The translations under genes and the position numbers were made by a program. This document shows, piece after piece, positions 6,713 to 14,516 of a stretch of DNA of 14,529 nt. The stretch covers positions 1 through 14,529 of the forward strand of contig JAFYOG010000057.1 in assembly GCA_017560285.1 (NCBI GenBank), in the 5' to 3' direction. Positions within the stretch are counted from its first letter, which is position 1, and the number at the start of each line of letters is the position of its first letter. The notes beneath the pieces are model-generated. The model was not told the origin of the DNA, made no database searches, and saw only the letters and a list, made by a program, of their open reading frames with translations. The stretch is from Clostridia bacterium. GTDB taxonomy: Bacteria; Bacillota; Clostridia; Oscillospirales; CAG-382.

Positions 6713-8935
6713 TCACCTGTTTGTCAGTTCGAAGTAGATCTGATATACGAATTGGAATACCTTCGCAATAAGTCCGGTAAACAAACCGATAATAAATATG
6801 ATAACAGCTATACCAACAATCGCTGCAATTGTTGTAATAAAGTTCTTACCAAGAGAGTAATCGTGGGTTACCATCATACCAAAGAACACGAGCATTATGA
6901 ACCATACAAAAGCAACGCTTTCGATCATAGTTACCATCTGAAGCTCGGTCAATGTCATACCGTTTGCAATAATTACGGAAGGAATTATAAGCAAAGGTAA
7001 CGGTACCAACGAATAGCAGGATGCAATAAAGATGTCCTTGAAGCTGCCTTCGCCTTCAAACAAGGTGGTAATACACCAGTTTGCTACTACCCAAAGAATA
7101 ATAGGAGCAACTATAGACATTGCAGAAGTAATAATGGAGGTTGTGCCGCCGTAAGGATTCTGCAAATAGCTCTTACCAAAGGATTGGTAAACGAATGTAA
7201 TTGCAGTTAATACCAACCAGAATATAGCACCGCGAACAGAACCGCGTTTTTCGTGCTTCAAATCCCAGAAGCCATCGAACGGATGGAATATTACGTGGAA
7301 ACCGTAAAATACTTCTTCGCTGAACTTGCGTTTTTCTTTAGAAATCTGGCCTGCTTTGTTAACCTTGTTAGCATGGCCGAACAATTTCTTAACTGCAAAG
7401 ATAGCGATAAACAATACAAGAGGAATTACCCAAACATATTCTTCCATCCATTCTTTACGGAATGCCTGATATGCTACGGAGTAACCTTCGGTATTATAAG
7501 CGAACTTATAATATTTCATAGCCTGTACGTATTCGCCTTTAAGGTACAAGCTTTCTGCGATACCAACGTATGCGGCATCGTAATTGTTGTTACGCTGAAG
7601 AATATTAATATAATAGTCAACAGCTTTTTCATACTGTCTGTCTTCGGTATTCTGAATAGCAGCGGCTAGCAAATCGCCATAGCCTGTACGTTCATATACT
7701 GTAAAGGAAGATGACATTTTGTCCAACAAGACCATATCAGTTCCCTTATAGTCGATTGCAACCAAGCCGGAGTTGGAAATCTGGCCAAGCTGCTGACCCA
7801 TATCGCCAAAAGCAAACAAGAGGTTACCGTTAGAATCGTATGTGAATACTCTGCTACGCTTAATATCAATAATACTCCAAGTATTGTTGGGACCAACAGT
7901 AACGTCTACGATGGTAGAAGGACCGCCGCCAACGCTGCTGGATTGGGAAGTACCCATATCAATTTCACCGGAAGGAGGCCAGAAACCGTTACGGTTCATA
8001 ACGTCAGAGCCGTTGGGATTAAGCTTCTTAACGGGAGCGTAGTCGCCGCTCTTAGATCTGCCCGTAATAGCAGCCGAAACCGCACCGGGATCGATAGAGG
8101 AGGTTGTTGCATATACGAAACCTTCAGAGTCGATACATAGGTTGTTATATTCGGTAGGTTCGTGTGTAAGACCCTCTTTCTTTTCCTTTTCAGACTGGAA
8201 TAACTTCATAAAGAAGTCAAGAGGATCGGCAGCAACCTTCTGAGCACCGATAAATCCGTTAAAGGAACCATCTCTATTGATAGAGAGGATACCGTATGTA
8301 GAAGATTTAGAAACAACGTAAAGTCTGTTAGCTTTATCTACTGCAACAGCAACGGGGTGATATACGTGACCTTCGGGAAGAACTTCACTGGAAGGTTCGG
8401 GTACGATATCAACAAAATTACCTAATTTATCGAATATTACTATTCTCTTCTTTTCGGTATCAGCAACGTAAATTTCATCTTTAGTTACAAATACACCATT
8501 AGGATTTTTAAAGCTGTCTACAACACCATAGTGGTTAACAAAGGTGCTGATGATTAGACGTATATTGTAATTTTCATCAGTAACAACCACCTGGTTATTG
8601 CCGGTATTAACAATATATACGTGGTTCAACTCGTCAACAAACAAATCTTCGGGTGCATTCAAACCTGTAAAATAAGGGTTGCCGAGATGGTCGATTTGAT
8701 TGTAATACTTAATTTTTGCGTTTTCGCTTGCTCCACCCTCGGGAGATAAGGAATATAACAGCTTAGCAGATGTTATATTTTCCGAAGGAGTATAGGCATG
8801 GGGGCTACGCTGCATTACACCGTTTACACTATATGTATACGAGGTGTAAGGTGTAATAGCGCTTGCGGAGATAGTGCCAAATAGCATTATCAAAATAAGC
8901 CCAACAAGCAGTACTCTTATGATTTTGCTGTTCAT
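6713..8935 (-). CDS. NHL beta-propeller / TPR / Yip1-family membrane protein
   Basis: The 740-aa protein has three regions. After a signal peptide (1-26, SASA end), residues about 90-415 form NHL-like propeller repeats: LNAPEDLFVDELNHVYIVNT, FKNPNGVFVTKDEIYVADT, HPVAVAVDKANRLYVVS and NGNLLFAFGDMGQQLGQIS. Residues about 420-490 are TPR-like helices (AAAIQNTEDRQYEKAVDYYI, YNAAYVGIAESLYLKGEY-like). One membrane helix (about 499-517) is followed by a strongly basic stretch (KKLFGHANKVNKAGQISKEK), so the propeller and TPR should lie outside and this linker inside. Residues about 540-735 carry a Yip1-type multi-helix membrane domain with the typical LFEGEGSFKDIFIASCYSLV and PLPLL pattern. Its role is unknown; a scaffold, sensor or glycan-binding partner of the transporter is an inference from its central operon position. 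The start follows the previous stop closely, with ribosome site AGGGGG overlapping that TAG. Confidence 0.87.
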   Translation of the reverse strand: MNSKIIRVLLVGLILIMLFGTISASAITPYTSYTYSVNGVMQRSPHAYTPSENITSAKLLYSLSPEGGASENAKIKYYNQIDHLGNPYFTGLNAPEDLFVDELNHVYIVNTGNNQVVVTDENYNIRLIISTFVNHYGVVDSFKNPNGVFVTKDEIYVADTEKKRIVIFDKLGNFVDIVPEPSSEVLPEGHVYHPVAVAVDKANRLYVVSKSSTYGILSINRDGSFNGFIGAQKVAADPLDFFMKLFQSEKEKKEGLTHEPTEYNNLCIDSEGFVYATTSSIDPGAVSAAITGRSKSGDYAPVKKLNPNGSDVMNRNGFWPPSGEIDMGTSQSSSVGGGPSTIVDVTVGPNNTWSIIDIKRSRVFTYDSNGNLLFAFGDMGQQLGQISNSGLVAIDYKGTDMVLLDKMSSSFTVYERTGYGDLLAAAIQNTEDRQYEKAVDYYINILQRNNNYDAAYVGIAESLYLKGEYVQAMKYYKFAYNTEGYSVAYQAFRKEWMEEYVWVIPLVLFIAIFAVKKLFGHANKVNKAGQISKEKRKFSEEVFYGFHVIFHPFDGFWDLKHEKRGSVRGAIFWLVLTAITFVYQSFGKSYLQNPYGGTTSIITSAMSIVAPIILWVVANWCITTLFEGEGSFKDIFIASCYSLVPLPLLIIPSVIIANGMTLTELQMVTMIESVAFVWFIMLVFFGMMVTHDYSLGKNFITTIAAIVGIAVIIFIIGLFTGLIAKVFQFVYQIYFELTNR

Positions 8936-8945
8936 ACACTTCCCC

Positions 8946-9863
8946 CTAGTCTTTCATACCGGATGCAGACATAGTTGTAATTACGTTACTCTGAGTAATA
9001 ACGAATACCGTAATAGGTACAATCATCATAATTACTGCAGAAGCAGCGGATACACCCTGACGGGCAATACCCGAAGTAACCAACTGGCTGATCGCGTAGT
9101 TGAATGTTTTAAACTGTTCACTATAGATAAACATGCTTGCGCCCATATTCCAAAGATCTTTAAATACGAATATGATAAGCGTAATCCATGCGGGTTTTAC
9201 CATAGGCATAGCAATCTTCCAGAAAATAAGGTTTTCGCCTGCACCTTCAAGTCGAGCACTTTCAAGAACAGAGTCGTTAACCGAAGATTCCATAAACTGC
9301 TTCATCAAGTATAGACCGAAGGTATAGCAGAATGAAGGAACGATTACTGAAAAATAGGTATCAACCCAGCCCAAAGCAGACATAGTAATAAAGTTTGTAA
9401 TACCTGTTACAGTAGCGTTAAACATCAAAGAGTAAACTACAACAGAGAACAGGAACTGTCTGCCGGGGAATTTAATTTTTGCCAAAGCGTATGCCGCGTA
9501 GGATGCGAACACTACGTTACCTAACGTACCGGAAACAGAAATGAACACGGTATTGAATATGTAACGAGAGAAAGGCACCCAAGAATCGTTCATAAGGTTG
9601 AACAAATCCGAGAAGTTCTTCCAAGTGGGATTGATAACAAAGAAACGCGGCGGGAAAATGAACAATTCGTTCAAGGGCTTTAACGATTGGCATATTGCAT
9701 AAACAAGAGGAAGCACCATAATAATTGCAACTATTGCAAGCATTATGAAAATACCAACGTCGCCGCCCTTAGAGCGGTTAATTGAACGTGTAAACTGTGT
9801 TTTGTTTTGAAGACGCTTATTGTTGTACTTTATAAGTTTCTCTTTTAAATCTTTAAAAGCCAT
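8946..9863 (-). CDS. Carbohydrate ABC transporter permease, MalG type (first pair)
   Basis: This is a 305-aa CUT1 permease of normal size. A basic N terminus (about 1-33) precedes the first helix (IFIMLAIVAIIMVLPLVYAI, 38-57). SLKPLNELFIFPPRFFVINP follows, matching the MalG/LplC-like pattern after the first helix. The EAA loop at 198-220 reads SVLESARLEGAGENLIFWKI then AMP, with Glu-Ser-Ala for Glu-Ala-Ala. The C terminus TTMSASGMKD is the expected tail of this subunit type. Its N-terminal half resembles permeases of the lipoprotein/oligosaccharide LplC group more than maltose MalG. It starts 1 nt after the stop of the MalF-type partner (TGATATG) and has an AAAGGTAGG ribosome site within that gene's end. 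It should pair with the product of the gene at 9865-10800 and receive substrate from the large binding protein. Substrate cannot be read from sequence. Confidence 0.92.
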   Translation of the reverse strand: MAFKDLKEKLIKYNNKRLQNKTQFTRSINRSKGGDVGIFIMLAIVAIIMVLPLVYAICQSLKPLNELFIFPPRFFVINPTWKNFSDLFNLMNDSWVPFSRYIFNTVFISVSGTLGNVVFASYAAYALAKIKFPGRQFLFSVVVYSLMFNATVTGITNFITMSALGWVDTYFSVIVPSFCYTFGLYLMKQFMESSVNDSVLESARLEGAGENLIFWKIAMPMVKPAWITLIIFVFKDLWNMGASMFIYSEQFKTFNYAISQLVTSGIARQGVSAASAVIMMIVPITVFVITQSNVITTMSASGMKD

Positions 9864-9864
9864 A

Positions 9865-10800
9865 TCAAGTACCTACCTTTCTAAGCATCTTGGTAACCAA
9901 CATATTTGCGCCGATCATCATAAAGAACAACAACGTCGCAATAGCTGATGCATAACCCATTTCGAAGCGCTGGTTACCATAGTCTTCCAAATGGTGCATT
10001 ATCGTATGAGCACAATAGTTAGGGCTGGGGAAACCAACCAACGCGGTAATTACGCCGCCAAAGCCAAACGCACCGGTGATAGCAAGGATCGCACCAAGCA
10101 TCATCTGAGGTCTCATGGTAGGCAATGTAATGTACCACAATTCCTGCCAACGGTTTTTAATACCGTCAACAGCGCCCGCTTCATACAAAGATTTATCTAC
10201 AACCTGGAAACCTGCAATAAAGGTTAGGAAGGATGTACCCAAGGATGTCCACAGTGCAACTGCAACAACCAACGGGAATATGTAGTTTTCATCCTGGAAC
10301 CAAAGAACAGGTTCATCTAACAAGCCGAGTTTTTTACCCCATGCATTAACAAAACCGTATTGGTCAGACGAGAAGAAGAATGTCCAAACCATATAAATAT
10401 TACCGGAAATGGAAGGTGCATAGAATAACAAGGTAGCTACAGCTCTTATCTTAGGACGCAATTCGTTAATGAACCACGCAAAAAGCATCGAAAGCAAGTA
10501 AGAACCGGGGCCGGTAATTATCGCAAATTTCAAGGTGTTTAAAATCGCGGTAATGAATATATCGTCATCAAGGAACAATCTGATATAGTTATCCATGAAT
10601 ACGAATTTAGGCCAGTTCAACAAGTCGAAGGTTGTAAAGCTTAGCAAGAAGGACAATACAACGGGGAGAACGGTAAAGATAAAGAACAGAATGAAGAAGG
10701 GTGCTGCCATAAAGTAGCCGACTTTATTCTTTCTGATTTCGTTCAACGTCCATTTGAAGCGAGACATATCACTTCTAATGACAGCTTTTTCTTTAGCCAT
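9865..10800 (-). CDS. Sugar ABC transporter permease, MalF type (first pair)
   Basis: This is a 311-aa CUT1 membrane subunit of usual length. It has a basic cytoplasmic start, a first helix at about 29-55 (MAAPFFILFFIFTVLPVVLS), the FVFMDNYIRLFLDDDIF segment typical of the loop before helix two, YAPSISGNIYMVWTFFFS (127-144), an outward loop with GFVNAWGKKLGLLDEPVLWF (149-168), and FIAGFQVVDKSLYEAGAVDG (194-213) leading into the EAA loop 207-227 (EAGAVDGIKNRWQELWYI then TLP). The ATPase-docking pattern is well kept. It lies 5 nt after the solute-binding protein gene, and its GGGAGG ribosome site is embedded in the last codons of that gene, so expression of the two is coupled. With its MalG-type neighbour it makes a standard importer that lacks only an ATPase gene nearby. 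Confidence 0.92.
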   Translation of the reverse strand: MAKEKAVIRSDMSRFKWTLNEIRKNKVGYFMAAPFFILFFIFTVLPVVLSFLLSFTTFDLLNWPKFVFMDNYIRLFLDDDIFITAILNTLKFAIITGPGSYLLSMLFAWFINELRPKIRAVATLLFYAPSISGNIYMVWTFFFSSDQYGFVNAWGKKLGLLDEPVLWFQDENYIFPLVVAVALWTSLGTSFLTFIAGFQVVDKSLYEAGAVDGIKNRWQELWYITLPTMRPQMMLGAILAITGAFGFGGVITALVGFPSPNYCAHTIMHHLEDYGNQRFEMGYASAIATLLFFMMIGANMLVTKMLRKVGT

Positions 10801-10805
10801 ATACT

Positions 10806-13800
10806 TTACCTCCCTTCATCCCAATTGGGATATTCTTTTTCAACTTTATCGAGCATTTTTTTAATAGAATCGGTGGTAGGCAAACCAAACTCGGTTCTCT
10901 TACGAGACAATTCTACGTTGATATCTGTAATGTAGGAACGAAGTTCATCTACAGGGTTAGAGTTGTTGTTTACAACATCCAAATATGCGAAGTTGGTGTA
11001 ACGACCGATGATATAGCTACCGGGGAATTCAGGTGTACAAGTAACTTCCTTGAACTGCGAGAACAGGTTGTTATATTCTTCGGTAGACCATGCCATGTTG
11101 GTAAGTGCATCCATATTGGATGTAGGCTGCTTAGCAGAAGGACCAAGCAATGCAACCATTTCGTTACCGTATGCGCTCTGTACATCTGCACTTAAGTACC
11201 ATTGCATAAATGCCCATGCACCAAAAGCCTTAGCTTCGTTTTCCTTACCGGAAACAGAGTTCATCATCATAACGGTAGAAATGTTGCCAATGGTATCATT
11301 TTCAACACGTTTTGTTTCCTCATCTAAAGTACCGGGAAGAGGAGTGAATTCCCAAAGACCGTTAATTTCAGGAGCGAATATAATCAAGGTGTTATATACG
11401 GTGTAGTCCTGAATCATCAAAGGCATTTCGCCGGAACGGAAACGGTTTGCGGGATCAAACTGAATCGGGAAATCGTACATTGTAAACAAGTTACAAACGT
11501 CTTTAAACTTGGACAAGGAAACGTCGGAATCCAAGTTAATTGTCATACCGTCTGTCTTGGGAATAATGTTACCGTCAACGTCGTAGTATGCAACCTTTTC
11601 TACATTTACAAGTTGATCATCCAATTCCTTCAACTGTTCATCATTGATTTCATCAAAATTACCTTTATAGAAGTTTCTTCTAAATAGTTCAAGGTAATAA
11701 TCATAATTTCCTTGATCATACAAAGGCTCGCCATCGGGGTTATCTTCAATTGTCTGATACATAAGTATCATAGAACCGCCGGTGCCCTGAGGGAAACCGA
11801 TATCAAGTGCGTTGGATTGCAAGCTGTAAATAATATCGTAGAAATCATCCCAAGTATTGGGAACTTCGATACCAAGTTCAACGAAAATATCCTTACGATA
11901 GAACATCATCGCAAAAGACATTGTCATGGGCAAGCCGTAGGTTTCGCCGTACAATGTAACGGGAACCAATGCCTGCTCTGCAAACCATGTAGAAACCTCA
12001 TCAAGGTCTTTAACTACGCCGTTATCGATCAATTCACGGAATGCAGGATATTTATATTCACCCTCATCATTCTTTGCAGTATACCAACGAGAATTTTCAA
12101 GATCGTTAAAATTGTAACCTATCTTAGTATCGTCGGTCTTGTGATTCAACGAAAGAACAGCAGAACGGATAGCATAGTTAACAGGGTCGCCCTGAGTAGC
12201 CCCTAAATATACATCAGGTCCTGTTCCGGACAACGTAGCCGGCAACAGCGTACCGCCGGCAACCAGCTTAATATCAACCGAGATGCCGTTATAGTTAGGA
12301 GTAAACTTATCGTCAACAAGCGTTCTTAAAATCTGGGCTTGGTCACGGGATGTAGCTGTCCATACGGAAACGCTAACGTTAGTTGCAGCATCAGCTTCGT
12401 CACCGGTTGCGCCGAGGTTATTATAATCACTAAAGAAGGAAAGGAAGAATTTCTTAATTTCGTACCAAAGAGAACCAAAGAAGCCGGGTTCTGCATCGGG
12501 AGCATCGTCCTCTGCAGATTGAATCGAGAAGTAGTCGATATCAAGAGGCTGGTTTTGGGTATCGGAAAGCCATGTACCCAAAGAAGCGGTATAATCCTTC
12601 AAAGAGCTTAATTCTGTTGCGATCTTATCGGGGTGCTCGCTCATACGTTCGCAGGTAAGTGCAACTCTGTCAAGAGTAGTAGCGTGTTCACCCTTTTCGC
12701 CAACAAGCTTTTCGAGCTCTTTGGAAACCGCATAAAGATTATCGCTTTCAATAGCAAGACCTTCTACAACGTCGGGGATTAGCTTTTCAAAGCCGTAATC
12801 ACGATATTGGTCAGGTTCGGGACCGGTAATCATAAGTATCTTACGATAATATCTATTAATATTATTAAGGGAGGTTTCTACGCGGCTGAGCACTTCTGCC
12901 ATATCGCCAAGAACAACCTGTAATCTGATGGTATGTTCACCGGCGTCTAAATAGAACAAATGCTCGGTTTCCACGCTGTTACCGTCGGCATCAACCTTAA
13001 CCGAAGTTAAAGATTTTGTTTCCCAATCGGAAGAATAAGAGAAACGCAAATTGCCGGCTTCCTTAAAAGGAAGTTCACTGTCGATGTATATTGCTCTAGA
13101 AACATACATACCGGAGTAGAATTTCTGACGGCTTCTGGGAACTATGTCATACAAGCCGGATTCGGGCACGGTAACCTTCCACTCAATCCACTGGCCTACA
13201 TACTTCCACTTATCGCCGCCGATTTCGTTAAGACAAATAAGTGCAGCATCCTGAGGTTCGGAATAGCTGGACGCTCTGTCGTTAAGGGCGTAAATGGTAT
13301 CGCCGGATGTATAGGTGGGGAATTCAGCCTGAATCTTAATAGCTTCACCACTGTATTTGTTATCGCCGTGCTTTGCAAGATAATCCTCATAAGTAGGAGT
13401 AGTATCAGCAACACAAAGCTTAATGAATTTAATAGCCAAAGGTTCTCTGATAGATTGCAAGCTTATTGTGTGGGTACCTTCGCTCAAATAGAACGACAAA
13501 GGTTCGGCAGAATAGCCGGTAGAGTCGAACAAATAGGTACCGTTCCAAGAATCAACAATCTGCTTTTCGGGCTTTAATTCGTTACCGCCATTATCAACAG
13601 CGAAAGGTCTCTTCCCTTCTGCAAGAAGCTGATAAAACTTTTCACTGTCGGACTTAAAGGAAACCTTGTTGCCGTTATCATCGAAAATATACTTGTTGTC
13701 AAGCATTTCGGGATAAGCGTCAGCCCACTTTTTCTCGAACTTAATGGAACGAGCTTCCTTATAAGGAACAAGACCGTCAACCAATACGTATCTTTCGGCA

Positions 13801-14360
13801 GCTGCAGACTTGGAATTCAAGTTATCCTGTACCGAAAAATCGCCGGTGAAATACTCTACATATATATTATATAAAGAGCTCGTTTCAACGGTAACAGTCC
13901 AAGTAACGGTGCTGTTATCACCGCAGAGTAAGAACTCGCCGGCCTGACCATTAAGTTCAGTTACGGTTTCAATAGTACCGGATGACCATTTCTTTTTATT
14001 CTTCTCGTCGAGCATATCCTCGGGGATTTCCCCAACAAGCGAACCGGTGATATAGTTCTCGCTGTCGCGATCCTTATCATATTCGCCAAAAAGAATAATC
14101 TCGGGAAGTTCCTTGGGCACCAAATTGCCGTTAGCATCGACGGTATAATTAGTGTCCTTGTACTTTTCTTTGTACCCTTCATACGATTCCGCAGTAAGAA
14201 TACTTTCGACGTCATCCAACGATGTACGATACATAGAATCGTCATTGTTGTAATAACCGCCGTCAGCAGAAGCGCTCACGCCGAAAAATCCGGTCAATAA
14301 AACCGAAAACAGCATAATCCAAGCGCAAATGCTTTTCACTTTGGTAATGTTTCTAGACAT
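10806..14360 (-). CDS. Giant extracellular solute-binding protein with two N-terminal carbohydrate-binding-like modules
   Basis: The 1184-aa product is more than twice the length of an ordinary sugar-binding protein (about 400-550 aa). A signal peptide (1-32, GVSASA end) has no lipobox cysteine. Two related beta-sandwich-like modules follow, about 85-318 and 335-513. Each has a Ser-x-Leu-Tyr-x-Ile strand (161-166, 401-406), an ILE/VAL-DG or ID-SE-L/P motif (VLVDGLVPYKEA 192-203; IYIDSELPFKEA 424-435), and a YL-x-x-G-x-HTI strand (291-299; 470-478). This resembles galactose-binding/CBM6-35-like folds. A helical linker (about 530-655) leads to a family 1 extracellular binding domain (660-1165), marked by TNVSVSVWTATSRDQAQILR and GLPMTMSFAMMFYRKDIF (809-826) plus NTWDDF. 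It is the first gene of the operon; AGGAGG lies 7 nt before the ATG. It probably captures a complex glycan and feeds the permeases. Confidence 0.9.
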   Translation of the reverse strand: MSRNITKVKSICAWIMLFSVLLTGFFGVSASADGGYYNNDDSMYRTSLDDVESILTAESYEGYKEKYKDTNYTVDANGNLVPKELPEIILFGEYDKDRDSENYITGSLVGEIPEDMLDEKNKKKWSSGTIETVTELNGQAGEFLLCGDNSTVTWTVTVETSSLYNIYVEYFTGDFSVQDNLNSKSAAAERYVLVDGLVPYKEARSIKFEKKWADAYPEMLDNKYIFDDNGNKVSFKSDSEKFYQLLAEGKRPFAVDNGGNELKPEKQIVDSWNGTYLFDSTGYSAEPLSFYLSEGTHTISLQSIREPLAIKFIKLCVADTTPTYEDYLAKHGDNKYSGEAIKIQAEFPTYTSGDTIYALNDRASSYSEPQDAALICLNEIGGDKWKYVGQWIEWKVTVPESGLYDIVPRSRQKFYSGMYVSRAIYIDSELPFKEAGNLRFSYSSDWETKSLTSVKVDADGNSVETEHLFYLDAGEHTIRLQVVLGDMAEVLSRVETSLNNINRYYRKILMITGPEPDQYRDYGFEKLIPDVVEGLAIESDNLYAVSKELEKLVGEKGEHATTLDRVALTCERMSEHPDKIATELSSLKDYTASLGTWLSDTQNQPLDIDYFSIQSAEDDAPDAEPGFFGSLWYEIKKFFLSFFSDYNNLGATGDEADAATNVSVSVWTATSRDQAQILRTLVDDKFTPNYNGISVDIKLVAGGTLLPATLSGTGPDVYLGATQGDPVNYAIRSAVLSLNHKTDDTKIGYNFNDLENSRWYTAKNDEGEYKYPAFRELIDNGVVKDLDEVSTWFAEQALVPVTLYGETYGLPMTMSFAMMFYRKDIFVELGIEVPNTWDDFYDIIYSLQSNALDIGFPQGTGGSMILMYQTIEDNPDGEPLYDQGNYDYYLELFRRNFYKGNFDEINDEQLKELDDQLVNVEKVAYYDVDGNIIPKTDGMTINLDSDVSLSKFKDVCNLFTMYDFPIQFDPANRFRSGEMPLMIQDYTVYNTLIIFAPEINGLWEFTPLPGTLDEETKRVENDTIGNISTVMMMNSVSGKENEAKAFGAWAFMQWYLSADVQSAYGNEMVALLGPSAKQPTSNMDALTNMAWSTEEYNNLFSQFKEVTCTPEFPGSYIIGRYTNFAYLDVVNNNSNPVDELRSYITDINVELSRKRTEFGLPTTDSIKKMLDKVEKEYPNWDEGR

Positions 14361-14367
14361 TTCTTTT

Positions 14368-14373
14368 CCTCCT
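14368..14373 (-). promoter_or_regulatory. Ribosome binding site of the solute-binding protein gene
   Basis: Read on the - strand, AGGAGG precedes the ATG at 14360-14358 with a 7-nt spacer (AAAAGAA). This is a full match to the anti-Shine-Dalgarno sequence. It fixes the start of the first gene of the operon. Confidence 0.9.
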
Positions 14374-14388
14374 ACAAGAGTCCTAATA

Positions 14389-14413
14389 GCAATGGATATA
14401 GTTATACCATTAC
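14389..14413 (-). promoter_or_regulatory. Inverted repeat in the operon leader (possible operator or RNA hairpin)
   Basis: The + strand has GCAATGG (14389-14395) and CCATTAC (14407-14413) separated by 11 nt of alternating A/T. The arms pair at six of seven positions in DNA, and at all seven in RNA with one G-U. It lies between the candidate promoter and the ribosome site, a position suited to a repressor operator or a small leader hairpin. No known regulator consensus is recognised, and no T-tract follows, so it is not a terminator. Confidence 0.35.
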
Positions 14414-14427
14414 ATTTTTATGTATAG

Positions 14428-14456
14428 ATGTTAACACAATTATAACTTTTTGTCAA
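14428..14456 (-). promoter_or_regulatory. Candidate SigA-type promoter of the seven-gene operon
   Basis: On the - strand a perfect -35 hexamer TTGACA (14456-14451) is followed after 17 nt by TAACAT (14433-14428), which matches TATAAT at four of six positions. Transcription would start near 14421, giving a leader of about 60 nt. A perfect TATAAT also lies inside the spacer (14444-14439), but it has no good -35 partner. The 8-bp palindrome TGTTAACA (14429-14436) overlaps the -10 box and could be a regulator site. Upstream DNA to 14529 is rich in A/T tracts. Confidence 0.55.
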
Positions 14457-14485
14457 GAGTGCATATATTTAAGCAAATAAAATAA

Positions 14486-14516
14486 TGCATTTTTCACACA
14501 TATTTTCCAAAATGCA
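14486..14516. repeat. Inverted repeat upstream of the promoter
   Basis: TGCATTTT (14486-14493) and AAAATGCA (14509-14516) form perfect 8-bp arms with a 15-nt spacer. The repeat lies about 30-60 bp upstream of the candidate -35 box, where an activator could bind. The bases are mostly A/T, so chance occurrence is possible. No gene is seen from 14361 to the right edge. Confidence 0.3.

Noticed and set aside
6196..6771. Open frame of 191 codons on the + strand opposite the start of the DUF5696 gene
   Set aside because: It overlaps the signal peptide and N-terminal region of a strongly supported gene on the other strand and crosses an operon junction. The translated product has no recognisable domain.
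14439..14444. Perfect TATAAT on the - strand as an alternative -10 box
   Set aside because: The hexamer at the right upstream distance is TATATG-like, not a -35 element, and there is no TGn extension. The TTGACA-17-TAACAT pair is preferred, though the alternative is not excluded.
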